Assembly (NCBI GenBank): GCA_964019695.1 | Contig: CAXHUL010000525.1 | Coordinates: forward strand, 749,001 to 813,000 | Reading direction: 5' to 3' | Length of the DNA stretch: 64,000 bases | Origin: Loripinus fragilis | Lineage: Eukaryota > Mollusca > Bivalvia > Lucinida > Lucinidae | Part shown: in pieces, positions 8,998 through 22,083 of the stretch | Position numbering within the stretch: the stretch's first letter is position 1 | Layout: each line of letters starts with the position of its first letter | Notes under the pieces: generated by a model | What the model saw: the letters and a program-made list of their open reading frames with translations, nothing else | What the model was told of the DNA's origin: nothing | The model's database searches: none | Made by a program: the position numbers and the translations under genes

Positions 8998-11900
8998 CTG
9001 TGGGCAGCAAGCCAATTTTTTTTCCAAAATGTTGACCTATAAAAGAGCTTACTCGGGTGTGAAAATTATCATTGTGCGCGCGCGCCCCGGACCGCAATTA
9101 TGATATTTCCTGTTTTCCCATAGGGCCCAAGGCAAATGGGGATAGCGGTTGTACGCGCTTTCTAAGGCTCTGATCGCTTTTAGATTTTGCACGCGGATAG
9201 GGCCAACAGAGGCGCAGGTATTGCCATGCGCACCCGCCCGCAACAATGTTTCGATACCGAGTTATCGGGGTGTGGAAGTCCGCCGCCCCGAAGCTTTACG
9301 CGCTTCCGTCTCGCGAACTACTATTTTCATCATGCCCACACGGGCATCAGTTTGTAGTACGGGAGGCCGTCTACAAATGGTGAAAATTTCAAAGCGTTCC
9401 GTCGGGAAATTAAAAAGTTATGAGCATTAGAAGATCTTCCCATTAGGCCCCATTAGGCCACAGAAGCCGACCGGGCCTAAAACTTGCGCGGGTCACTTTC
9501 ACGGACGGGCTCGAAACTGGTGCCAGAAGTTAGCCCCCGACCAGAGCTTCATTGTGAGGCATTGCGTAAAATTTTCCGTCCCCCGAGTGCCGAGCAATAG
9601 CCCCTGAAAGGGCTTTCGGCACAATTTTCACGCCCTTATTTGAGCCACTTGTAGCCGAAGGAATTTTGCGCAAATGACTGAGAGGTGCTCCTGGGCACTG
9701 CTCATCACTTTGCAATAGGTTCCGGGGCTTTTCGCGAAGGTCGCTTTTTCTCAAACTTTGATGGCATTAGTGGGTGGGGTGTGAAAACCTCCGAATGCAT
9801 GGTTCTCAGCTCCTGCTGTGGGCAGCAAGCCAATTTTTTTTCCAAAATGTTGACCTATAAAAGAGCTTACTCGGGTGTGAAAATTATCATTGTGCGCGCG
9901 CGCCCCGGACCGCAATTATGATATTTCCTGTTTTCCCATAGGGCCCAAGGCAAATGGGGATAGCGGTTGTACGCGCTTTCTAAGGCTCTGATCGCTTTTA
10001 GATTTTGCACGCGGATAGGGCCAACAGAGGCGCAGGTATTGCCATGCGCACCCGCCCGCAACAATGTTTCGATACCGAGTTATCGGGGTGTGGAAGTCCG
10101 CCGCCCCGAAGCTTTACGCGCTTCCGTCTCGCGAACTACTATTTTCATCTTGCCCACACGGGCATCAGTTTGTAGTACGGGAGGCCGTCTACAAATGGTG
10201 AAAATTTCAAAGCGTTCCGTCGGGAAATTAAAAAGTTATGAGCATTAGAAGATCTTCCCATTAGGCCCCATTAGGCCACAGAAGCCGACCGGGCCTAAAA
10301 CTTGCGCGGGTCACTTTCACGGACGGGCTCGAAACTGGTGCCAGAAGTTAGCCCCCGACCAGAGCTTCATTGTGAGGCATTGCGTAAAATTTTCCGTCCC
10401 CCGAGTGCCGAGCAATAGCCCCTGAAAGGGCTTTCTGCACAATTTTCACGCCCTTATTTGAGCCACTTGTAGCCGAAGGAATTTTGCGCAAATGACTGAG
10501 AGGTGCTCCTGGGCACTGCTCATCACTTTGCAATAGGTTCCGGGGCTTTTCGCGAAGGTCGCGTTTTCTCAAACTTTGATGGCATTAGTGGGTGGGGTGT
10601 GAAAACCTCCGAATGCATGGTTCTCAGCTCCTGCTGTGGGCAGCAAGCCAATTTTTTTTCCAAAATGTTGACCTATAAAAGAGCTTACTCGGGTGTGAAA
10701 ATTATCATTGTGCGCGCGCGCCCCGGACCGCAATTATGATATTTCCTGTTTTCCCATAGGGCCCAAGGCAAATGGGGATAGCGGTTGTACGCGCTTTCTA
10801 AGGCTCTGATCGCTTTTAGATTTTGCACGCGGATAGGGCCAACAGAGGCGCAGGTATTGCCATGCGCACCCGCCCGCAACAATGTTTCGATACCGAGTTA
10901 TCGGGGTGTGGAAGTCCGCCGCCCCGAAGCTTTACGCGCTTCCGTCTCGCGAACTACTATTTTCATCATGCCCACACGGGCATCAGTTTGTAGTACGGGA
11001 GGCCGTCTACAAATGGTGAAAATTTCAAAGCGTTCCGTCGGGAAATTAAAAAGTTATGAGCATTAGAAGATCTTCCCATTAGGCCCCATTAGGCCACAGA
11101 AGCCGACCGGGCCTAAAACTTGCGCGGGTCACTTTCACGGACGGGCTCGAAACTGGTGCCAGAAGTTAGCCCCCGACCAGAGCTTCATTGTGAGGCATTG
11201 CGTAAAATTTTCCGTCCCCCGAGTGCCGAGCAATAGCCCCTGAAAGGGCTTTCGGCACAATTTTCACGCCCTTATTTGAGCCACTTGTAGCCGAAGGAAT
11301 TTTGCGCAAATGACTGAGAGGTGCTCCTGGGCACTGCTCATCACTTTGCAATAGGTTCCGGGGCTTTTCGCGAAGGTCGCTTTTTCTCAAACTTTGATGG
11401 CATTAGTGGGTGGGGTGTGAAAACCTCCGAATGCATGGTTCTCAGCTCCTGCTGTGGGCAGCAAGCCAATTTTTTTTCCAAAATGTTGACCTATAAAAGA
11501 GCTTACTCGGGTGTGAAAATTATCATTGTGCGCGCGCGCCCCGGACCGCAATTATGATATTTCCTGTTTTCCCATAGGGCCCAAGGCAAATGGGGATAGC
11601 GGTTGTACGCGCTTTCTAAGGCTCTGATCGCTTTTAGATTTTGCACGCGGATAGGGCCAACAGAGGCGCAGGTATTGCCATGCGCACCCGCCCGCAACAA
11701 TGTTTCGATACCGAGTTATCGGGGTGTGGAAGTCCGCCGCCCCGAAGCTTTACGCGCTTCCGTCTCGCGAACTACTATTTTCATCATGCCCACACGGGCA
11801 TCAGTTTGTAGTACGGGAGGCCGTCTACAAATGGTGAAAATTTCAAAGCGTTCCGTCGGGAAATTAAAAAGTTATGAGCATTAGAAGATCTTCCCATTAG

Positions 11901-13087
11901 GCCCCATTAGGCCACAGAAGCCGACCGGGCCTAAAACTTGCGCGGGTCACTTTCACGGACGGGCTCGAAACTGGTGCCAGAAGTTAGCCCCCGACCAGAG
12001 CTTCATTGTGAGGCATTGCGTAAAATTTTCCGTCCCCCGAGTGCCGAGCAATAGCCCCTGAAAGGGCTTTCGGCACAATTTTCACGCCCTTATTTGAGCC
12101 ACTTGTAGCCGAAGGAATTTTGCGCAAATGACTGAGAGGTGCTCCTGGGCACTGCTCATCACTTTGCAATAGGTTCCGGGGCTTTTCGCGAAGGTCGCGT
12201 TTTCTCAAACTTTGATGGCATTAGTGGGTGGGGTGTGAAAACCTCCGAATGCATGGTTCTCAGCTCCTGCTGTGGGCAGCAAGCCAATTTTTTTTCCAAA
12301 ATGTTGACCTATAAAAGAGCTTACTCGGGTGTGAAAATTATCATTGTGCGCGCGCGCCCCGGACCGCAATTATGATATTTCCTGTTTTCCCATAGGGCCC
12401 AAGGCAAATGGGGATAGCGGTTGTACGCGCTTTCTAAGGCTCTGATCGCTTTTAGATTTTGCACGCGGATAGGGCCAACAGAGGCGCAGGTATTGCCATG
12501 CGCACCCGCCCGCAACAATGTTTCGATACCGAGTTATCGGGGTGTGGAAGTCCGCCGCCCCGAAGCTTTACGCGCTTCCGTCTCGCGAACTACTATTTTC
12601 ATCATGCCCACACGGGCATCAGTTTGTAGTACGGGAGGCCGTCTACAAATGGTGAAAATTTCAAAGCGTTCCGTCGGGAAATTAAAAAGTTATGAGCATT
12701 AGAAGATCTTCCCATTAGGCCCCATTAGGCCACAGAAGCCGACCGGGCCTAAAACTTGCGCGGGTCACTTTCACGGACGGGCTCGAAACTGGTGCCAGAA
12801 GTTAGCCCCCGACCAGAGCTTCATTGTGAGGCATTGCGTAAAATTTTCCGTCCCCCGAGTGCCGAGCAATAGCCCCTGAAAGGGCTTTCGGCACAATTTT
12901 CACGCCCTTATTTGAGCCACTTGTAGCCGAAGGAATTTTGCGCAAATGACTGAGAGGTGCTCCTGGGCACTGCTCATCACTTTGCAATAGGTTCCGGGGC
13001 TTTTCGCGAAGGTCGCTTTTTCTCAAACTTTGATGGCATTAGTGGGTGGGGTGTGAAAACCTCCGAATGCATGGTTCTCAGCTCCTG

Positions 13088-16000
13088 CTGTGGGCAGCAA
13101 GCCAATTTTTTTTCCAAAATGTTGACCTATAAAAGAGCTTACTCGGGTGTGAAAATTATCATTGTGCGCGCGCGCCCCGGACCACAATTATGATATTTCC
13201 TGTTTTCCCATAGGGCCCAAGGCAAATGGGGATAGCGGTTGTACGCGCTTTCTAAGGCTCTGATCGCTTTTAGATTTTGCACGCGGATAGGGCCAACAGA
13301 GGCGCAGGTATTGCCATGCGCACCCGCCCGCAACAATGTTTCGATACCGAGTTATCGGGGTGTGGAAGTCCGCCGCCCCGAAGCTTTACGCGCTTCCGTC
13401 TCGCGAACTACTATTTTCATCATGCCCACACGGGCATCAGTTTGTAGTACGGGAGGCCGTCTACAAATGGTGAAAATTTCAAAGCGTTCCGTCTGGAAAT
13501 TAAAAAGTTATGAGCATTAGAAGATCTTCCCATTAGGCCCCATTAGGCCACAGAAGCCGACCGGGCCTAAAACTTGCGCGGGTCACTTTCACGGACGGGC
13601 TCGAAACTGGTGCCAGAAGTTAGCCCCCGACCAGAGCTTCATTGTGAGGCATTGCGTAAAATTTTCCGTCCCCCGAGTGCCGAGCAATAGCCCCTGAAAG
13701 GGCTTTCGGCACAATTTTCACGCCCTTATTTGAGCCACTTGTAGCCGAAGGAATTTTGCGCAAATGACTGAGAGGTGCTCCTGGGCACTGCTCATCACTT
13801 TGCAATAGGTTCCGGGGCTTTTCGCGAAGGTCGCGTTTTCTCAAACTTTGATGGCATTAGTGGGTGGGGTGTGAAAACCTCCGAATGCATGGTTCTCAGC
13901 TCCTGCTGTGGGCAGCAAGCCAATTTTTTTTCCAAAATGTTGACCTATAAAAGAGCTTACTCGGGTGTGAAAATTATCATTGTGCGCGCGCGCCCCGGAC
14001 CGCAATTATGATATTTCCTGTTTTCCCATAGGGCCCAAGGCAAATGGGGATAGCGGTTGTACGCGCTTTCTAAGGCTCTGATCGCTTTTAGATTTTGCAC
14101 ACGGATAGGGCCAACAGAGGCGCAGGTATTGCCATGCGCACCCGCCCGCAACAATGTTTCGATACCGAGTTATCGGGGTGTGGAAGTCCGCCGCCCCGAA
14201 GCTTTACGCGCTTCCGTCTCGCGAACTACTATTTTCATCATGCCCACACGGGCATCAGTTTGTAGTACGGGAGGCCGTCTACAAATGGTGAAAATTTCAA
14301 AGCGTTCCGTCGGGAAATTAAAAAGTTATGAGCATTAGAAGATCTTCCCATTAGGCCCCATTAGGCCACAGAAGCCGACCGGGCCTAAAACTTGCGCGGG
14401 TCACTTTCACGGACGGGCTCGAAACTGGTGCCAGAAGTTAGCCCCCGACCAGAGCTTCATTGTGAGGCATTGCGTAAAATTTTCCGTCCCCCGAGTGCCG
14501 AGCAATAGCCCCTGAAAGGGCTTTCGGCACAATTTTCACGCCCTTATTTGAGCCACTTGTAGCCGAAGGAATTTTGCGCAAATGACTGAGAGGTGCTCCT
14601 GGGCACTGCTCATCACTTTGCAATAGGTTCCGGGGCTTTTCGCGAAGGTCGCTTTTTCTCAAACTTTGATGGCATTAGTGGGTGGGGTGTGAAAACCTCC
14701 GAATGCATGGTTCTCAGCTCCTGCTGTGGGCAGCAAGCCAATTTTTTTCCAAAATGTTGACCTATAAAAGAGCTTACTCGGGTGTGAAAATTATCATTGT
14801 GCGCGCGCGCCCCGGACCGCAATTATGATATTTCCTGTTTTCCCATAGGGCCCAAGGCAAATGGGGATAGCGGTTGTACGTGCTTTCTAAGGCTCTGATC
14901 GCTTTTAGATTTTGCACGCGGATAGGGCCAACAGAGGCGCAGGTATTGCCATGCGCACCCGCCCGCAACAATGTTTCGATACCGAGTTATCGGGGTGTGG
15001 AAGTCCGCCGCCCCGAAGCTTTACGCGCTTCCGTCTCGCGAACTACTATTTTCATCATGCCCACACGGGCATCAGTTTGTAGTACGGGAGGCCGTCTACA
15101 AATGGTGAAAATTTCAAAGCGTTCCGTCGGGAAATTAAAAAGTTATGAGCATTAGAAGATCTTCCCATTAGGCCCCATTAGGCCACAGAAGCCGACCGGG
15201 CCTAAAACTTGCGCGGGTCACTTTCACGGACGGGCTCGAAACTGGTGCCAGAAGTTAGCCCCCGACCAGAGCTTCATTGTGAGGCATTGCGTAAAATTTT
15301 CCGTCCCCCGAGTGCCGAGCAATAGCCCCTGAAAGGGCTTTCGGCACAATTTTCACGCCCTTATTTGAGCCACTTGTAGCCGAAGGAATTTTGCGCAAAT
15401 GACTGAGAGGTGCTCCTGGGCACTGCTCATCACTTTGCAATAGGTTCCGGGGCTTTTCGCGAAGGTCGCGTTTTCTCAAACTTTGATGGCATTAGTGGGT
15501 GGGGTGTGAAAACCTCCGAATGCATGGTTCTCAGCTCCTGCTGTGGGCAGCAAGCCAATTTTTTTTCCAAAATGTTGACCTATAAAAGAGCTTACTCGGG
15601 TGTGAAAATTATCATTGTGCGCGCGCGCCCCGGACCGCAATTATGATATTTCCTGTTTTCCCATAGGGCCCAAGGCAAATGGGGATAGCGGTTGTACGCG
15701 CTTTCTAAGGCTCTGATCGCTTTTAGATTTTGCACGCGGATAGGGCCAACAGAGGCGCAGGTATTGCCATGCGCACCCGCCCGCAACAATGTTTCGATAC
15801 CGAGTTATCGGGGTGTGGAAGTCCGCCGCCCCGAAGCTTTACGCGCTTCCGTCTCGCGAACTACTATTTTCATCATGCCCACACGGGCATCAGTTTGTAG
15901 TACGGGAGGCCGTCTACAAATGGTGAAAATTTCAAAGCGTTCCGTCGGGAAATTAAAAAGTTATGAGCATTAGAAGATCTTCCCATTAGGCCCCATTAGG

Positions 16001-16358
16001 CCACAGAAGCCGACCGGGCCTAAAACTTGCGCGGGTCACTTTCACGGACGGGCTCGAAACTGGTGCCAGAAGTTAGCCCCCGACCAGAGCTTCATTGTGA
16101 GGCATTGCGTAAAATTTTCCGTCCCCCGAGTGCCGAGCAATAGCCCCTGAAAGGGCTTTCGGCACAATTTTCACGCCCTTATTTGAGCCACTTGTAGCCG
16201 AAGGAATTTTGCGCAAATGACTGAGAGGTGCTCCTGGGCACTGCTCATCACTTTGCAATAGGTTCCGGGGCTTTTCGCGAAGGTCGCTTTTTCTCAAACT
16301 TTGATGGCATTAGTGGGTGGGGTGTGAAAACCTCCGAATGCATGGTTCTCAGCTCCTG
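13088..16358. repeat. Four-copy higher-order block, first instance (copies 17-20)
   Basis: Five rare variants occur here and again exactly 3271 bp downstream: G to A at 13184 (GGACCACAAT), G to T at 13494 (CGTCTGGAAA), G to A at 14101 (GCACACGG), a seven- instead of eight-T tract starting at 14742, and C to T at 14881 (TACGTGC). Five matches spread over 1.7 kb at one spacing are very unlikely by independent mutation. The spacing equals four units minus the one base lost from the T tract. The listed variants lie in copies 17-19; copy 20 is included only because the offset is four units. Confidence 0.9.
14724..15540 (+). repeat. Monomer copy 19, 817 bp (seven-T tract), G-type
   Basis: The T run that is eight long in other copies is seven long at 14742-14748. 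C to T at 14881 turns TACGCGC into TACGTGC. Both changes are shared with copy 23. Homopolymer length is the easiest place for a sequencing error, but the linked substitution and the repeated occurrence argue that it is real. Confidence 0.88.
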
Positions 16359-19300
16359 CTGTGGGCAGCAAGCCAATTTTTTTTCCAAAATGTTGACCTA
16401 TAAAAGAGCTTACTCGGGTGTGAAAATTATCATTGTGCGCGCGCGCCCCGGACCACAATTATGATATTTCCTGTTTTCCCATAGGGCCCAAGGCAAATGG
16501 GGATAGCGGTTGTACGCGCTTTCTAAGGCTCTGATCGCTTTTAGATTTTGCACGCGGATAGGGCCAACAGAGGCGCAGGTATTGCCATGCGCACCCGCCC
16601 GCAACAATGTTTCGATACCGAGTTATCGGGGTGTGGAAGTCCGCCGCCCCGAAGCTTTACGCGCTTCCGTCTCGCGAACTACTATTTTCATCATGCCCAC
16701 ACGGGCATCAGTTTGTAGTACGGGAGGCCGTCTACAAATGGTGAAAATTTCAAAGCGTTCCGTCTGGAAATTAAAAAGTTATGAGCATTAGAAGATCTTC
16801 CCATTAGGCCCCATTAGGCCACAGAAGCCGACCGGGCCTAAAACTTGCGCGGGTCACTTTCACGGACGGGCTCGAAACTGGTGCCAGAAGTTAGCCCCCG
16901 ACCAGAGCTTCATTGTGAGGCATTGCGTAAAATTTTCCGTCCCCCGAGTGCCGAGCAATAGCCCCTGAAAGGGCTTTCGGCACAATTTTCACGCCCTTAT
17001 TTGAGCCACTTGTAGCCGAAGGAATTTTGCGCAAATGACTGAGAGGTGCTCCTGGGCACTGCTCATCACTTTGCAATAGGTTCCGGGGCTTTTCACGAAG
17101 GTCGCGTTTTCTCAAACTTTGATGGCATTAGTGGGTGGGGTGTGAAAACCTCCGAATGCATGGTTCTCAGCTCCTGCTGTGGGCAGCAAGCCAATTTTTT
17201 TTCCAAAATGTTGACCTATAAAAGAGCTTACTCGGGTGTGAAAATTATCATTGTGCGCGCGCGCCCCGGACCGCAATTATGATATTTCCTGTTTTCCCAT
17301 AGGGCCCAAGGCAAATGGGGATAGCGGTTGTACGCGCTTTCTAAGGCTCTGATCGCTTTTAGATTTTGCACACGGATAGGGCCAACAGAGGCGCAGGTAT
17401 TGCCATGCGCACCCGCCCGCAACAATGTTTCGATACCGAGTTATCGGGGTGTGGAAGTCCGCCGCCCCGAAGCTTTACGCGCTTCCGTCTCGCGAACTAC
17501 TATTTTCATCATGCCCACACGGGCATCAGTTTGTAGTACGGGAGGCCGTCTACAAATGGTGAAAATTTCAAAGCGTTCCGTCGGGAAATTAAAAAGTTAT
17601 GAGCATTAGAAGATCTTCCCATTAGGCCCCATTAGGCCACAGAAGCCGACCGGGCCTAAAACTTGCGCGGGTCACTTTCACGGACGGGCTCGAAACTGGT
17701 GCCAGAAGTTAGCCCCCGACCAGAGCTTCATTGTGAGGCATTGCGTAAAATTTTCCGTCCCCCGAGTGCCGAGCAATAGCCCCTGAAAGGGCTTTCGGCA
17801 CAATTTTCACGCCCTTATTTGAGCCACTTGTAGCCGAAGGAATTTTGCGCAAATGACTGAGAGGTGCTCCTGGGCACTGCTCATCACTTTGCAATAGGTT
17901 CCGGGGCTTTTCGCGAAGGTCGCTTTTTCTCAAACTTTGATGGCATTAGTGGGTGGGGTGTGAAAACCTCCGAATGCATGGTTCTCAGCTCCTGCTGTGG
18001 GCAGCAAGCCAATTTTTTTCCAAAATGTTGACCTATAAAAGAGCTTACTCGGGTGTGAAAATTATCATTGTGCGCGCGCGCCCCGGACCGCAATTATGAT
18101 ATTTCCTGTTTTCCCATAGGGCCCAAGGCAAATGGGGATAGCGGTTGTACGTGCTTTCTAAGGCTCTGATCGCTTTTAGATTTTGCACGCGGATAGGGCC
18201 AACAGAGGCGCAGGTATTGCCATGCGCACCCGCCCGCAACAATGTTTCGATACCGAGTTATCGGGGTGTGGAAGTCCGCCGCCCCGAAGCTTTACGCGCT
18301 TCCGTCTCGCGAACTACTATTTTCATCATGCCCACACGGGCATCAGTTTGTAGTACGGGAGGCCGTCTACAAATGGTGAAAATTTCAAAGCGTTCCGTCG
18401 GGAAATTAAAAAGTTATGAGCATTAGAAGATCTTCCCATTAGGCCCCATTAGGCCACAGAAGCCGACCGGGCCTAAAACTTGCGCGGGTCACTTTCACGG
18501 ACGGGCTCGAAACTGGTGCCAGAAGTTAGCCCCCGACCAGAGCTTCATTGTGAGGCATTGCGTAAAATTTTCCGTCCCCCGAGTGCCGAGCAATAGCCCC
18601 TGAAAGGGCTTTCGGCACAATTTTCACGCCCTTATTTGAGCCACTTGTAGCCGAAGGAATTTTGCGCAAATGACTGAGAGGTGCTCCTGGGCACTGCTCA
18701 TCACTTTGCAATAGGTTCCGGGGCTTTTCGCGAAGGTCGCGTTTTCTCAAACTTTGATGGCATTAGTGGGTGGGGTGTGAAAACCTCCGAATGCATGGTT
18801 CTCAGCTCCTGCTGTGGGCAGCAAGCCAATTTTTTTTCCAAAATGTTGACCTATAAAAGAGCTTACTCGGGTGTGAAAATTATCATTGTGCGCGCGCGCC
18901 CCGGACCGCAATTATGATATTTCCTGTTTTCCCATAGGGCCCAAGGCAAATGGGGATAGCGGTTGTACGCGCTTTCTAAGGCTCTGATCGCTTTTAGATT
19001 TTGCACGCGGATAGGGCCAACAGAGGCGCAGGTATTGCCATGCGCACCCGCCCGCAACAATGTTTCGATACCGAGTTATCGGGGTGTGGAAGTCCGCCGC
19101 CCCGAAGCTTTACGCGCTTCCGTCTCGCGAACTACTATTTTCATCATGCCCACACGGGCATCAGTTTGTAGTACGGGAGGCCGTCTACAAATGGTGAAAA
19201 TTTCAAAGCGTTCCGTCGGGAAATTAAAAAGTTATGAGCATTAGAAGATCTTCCCATTAGGCCCCATTAGGCCACAGAAGCCGACCGGGCCTAAAACTTG

Positions 19301-19629
19301 CGCGGGTCACTTTCACGGACGGGCTCGAAACTGGTGCCAGAAGTTAGCCCCCGACCAGAGCTTCATTGTGAGGCATTGCGTAAAATTTTCCGTCCCCCGA
19401 GTGCCGAGCAATAGCCCCTGAAAGGGCTTTCGGCACAATTTTCACGCCCTTATTTGAGCCACTTGTAGCTGAAGGAATTTTGCGCAAATGACTGAGAGGT
19501 GCTCCTGGGCACTGCTCATCACTTTGCAATAGGTTCCGGGGCTTTTCGCGAAGGTCGCTTTTTCTCAAACTTTGATGGCATTAGTGGGTGGGGTGTGAAA
19601 ACCTCCGAATGCATGGTTCTCAGCTCCTG
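16359..19629. repeat. Four-copy higher-order block, second instance (copies 21-24)
   Basis: Partner variants are at 16455, 16765, 17372, the seven-T tract starting at 18013, and 18152, each 3271 bp after its counterpart. A private G to A at 17095 in copy 21 destroys the TTCGCGAA palindrome and postdates the duplication. The first variant also reappears at 22998 in copy 29, eight units further on, without the other four, which suggests either a recombined partial copy or recurrent CpG mutation. Confidence 0.9.
17995..18811 (+). repeat. Monomer copy 23, 817 bp (seven-T tract), G-type
   Basis: This copy is the four-unit-downstream partner of copy 19, with the seven-T tract at 18013-18019 and C to T at 18152. 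Confidence 0.88.
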
Positions 19630-20447
19630 CTGTGGGCAGCAAGCCAATTTTTTTTCCAAAATGTTGACCTATAAAAGAGCTTACTCGGGTGTGAAAATTA
19701 TCATTGTGCGCGCGCGCCCCGGACCGCAATTATGATATTTCCTGTTTTCCCATAGGGCCCAAGGCAAATGGGGATAGCGGTTGTACGCGCTTTCTAAGGC
19801 TCTGATCGCTTTTAGATTTTGCACGCGGATAGGGCCAACAGAGGCGCAGGTATTGCCATGCGCACCCGCCCGCAACAATGTTTCGATACCGAGTTATCGG
19901 GGTGTGGAAGTCCGCCGCCCCGAAGCTTTACGCGCTTCCGTCTCGCGAACTACTATTTTCATCATGCCCACACGGGCATCAGTTTGTAGTACGGGAGGCC
20001 GTCTACAAATGGTGAAAATTTCAAAGCGTTCCGTCGGGAAATTAAAAAGTTATGAGCATTAGAAGATCTTCCCATTAGGCCCCATTAGGCCACAGAAGCC
20101 GACCGGGCCTAAAACTTGCGCGGGTCACTTTCACGGACGGGCTCGAAACTGGTGCCAGAAGTTAGCCCCCGACCAGAGCTTCATTGTGAGGCATTGCGTA
20201 AAATTTTCCGTCCCCCGAGTGCCGAGCAATAGCCCCTGAAAGGGCTTTCGGCACAATTTTCACGCCCTTATTTGAGCCACTTGTAGCCGAAGGAATTTTG
20301 CGCAAATGACTGAGAGGTGCTCCTGGGCACTGCTCATCACTTTGCAATAGGTTCCGGGGCTTTTCGCGAAGGTCGCGTTTTCTCAAACTTTGATGGCATT
20401 AGTGGGTGGGGTGTGAAAACCTCCGAATGCATGGTTCTCAGCTCCTG
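18812..20447. repeat. Dimer higher-order unit, first instance (copies 24-25)
   Basis: Copy 24 is T-type and copy 25 is G-type. A C to T change at 19470 (TAGCTGAAGG, monomer position 659) recurs at 21106 in copy 26, 1636 bp or two units away. Together with the alternating position 748 this indicates that the exchange unit here was a dimer. The shared change is a CpG transition, so recurrence is a possible alternative. Confidence 0.65.
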
Positions 20448-22083
20448 CTGTGGGCAGCAAGCCAATTTTTTTTCCAAAATGTTGACCTATAAAAGAGCTT
20501 ACTCGGGTGTGAAAATTATCATTGTGCGCGCGCGCCCCGGACCGCAATTATGATATTTCCTGTTTTCCCATAGGGCCCAAGGCAAATGGGGATAGCGGTT
20601 GTACGCGCTTTCTAAGGCTCTGATCGCTTTTAGATTTTGCACGCGGATAGGGCCAACAGAGGCGCAGGTATTGCCATGCGCACCCGCCCGCAACAATGTT
20701 TCGATACCGAGTTATCGGGGTGTGGAAGTCCGCCGCCCCGAAGCTTTACGCGCTTCCGTCTCGCGAACTACTATTTTCATCATGCCCACACGGGCATCAG
20801 TTTGTAGTACGGGAGGCCGTCTACAAATGGTGAAAATTTCAAAGCGTTCCGTCGGGAAATTAAAAAGTTATGAGCATTAGAAGATCTTCCCATTAGGCCC
20901 CATTAGGCCACAGAAGCCGACCGGGCCTAAAACTTGCGCGGGTCACTTTCACGGACGGGCTCGAAACTGGTGCCAGAAGTTAGCCCCCGACCAGAGCTTC
21001 ATTGTGAGGCATTGCGTAAAATTTTCCGTCCCCCGAGTGCCGAGCAATAGCCCCTGAAAGGGCTTTCGGCACAATTTTCACGCCCTTATTTGAGCCACTT
21101 GTAGCTGAAGGAATTTTGCGCAAATGACTGAGAGGTGCTCCTGGGCACTGCTCATCACTTTGCAATAGGTTCCGGGGCTTTTCGCGAAGGTCGCTTTTTC
21201 TCAAACTTTGATGGCATTAGTGGGTGGGGTGTGAAAACCTCCGAATGCATGGTTCTCAGCTCCTGCTGTGGGCAGCAAGCCAATTTTTTTTCCAAAATGT
21301 TGACCTATAAAAGAGCTTACTCGGGTGTGAAAATTATCATTGTGCGCGCGCGCCCCGGACCGCAATTATGATATTTCCTGTTTTCCCATAGGGCCCAAGG
21401 CAAATGGGGATAGCGGTTGTACGCGCTTTCTAAGGCTCTGATCGCTTTTAGATTTTGCACGCGGATAGGGCCAACAGAGGCGCAGGTATTGCCATGCGCA
21501 CCCGCCCGCAACAATGTTTCGATACCGAGTTATCGGGGTGTGGAAGTCCGCCGCCCCGAAGCTTTACGCGCTTCCGTCTCGCGAACTACTATTTTCATCA
21601 TGCCCACACGGGCATCAGTTTGTAGTACGGGAGGCCGTCTACAAATGGTGAAAATTTCAAAGCGTTCCGTCGGGAAATTAAAAAGTTATGAGCATTAGAA
21701 GATCTTCCCATTAGGCCCCATTAGGCCACAGAAGCCGACCGGGCCTAAAACTTGCGCGGGTCACTTTCACGGACGGGCTCGAAACTGGTGCCAGAAGTTA
21801 GCCCCCGACCAGAGCTTCATTGTGAGGCATTGCGTAAAATTTTCCGTCCCCCGAGTGCCGAGCAATAGCCCCTGAAAGGGCTTTCGGCACAATTTTCACG
21901 CCCTTATTTGAGCCACTTGTAGCCGAAGGAATTTTGCGCAAATGACTGAGAGGTGCTCCTGGGCACTGCTCATCACTTTGCAATAGGTTCCGGGGCTTTT
22001 CGCGAAGGTCGCGTTTTCTCAAACTTTGATGGCATTAGTGGGTGGGGTGTGAAAACCTCCGAATGCATGGTTCTCAGCTCCTG
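20448..22083. repeat. Dimer higher-order unit, second instance (copies 26-27)
   Basis: Copy 26 is T-type with the 21106 change and copy 27 is G-type. I saw no other difference between this dimer and the preceding one by eye. Confidence 0.65.
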
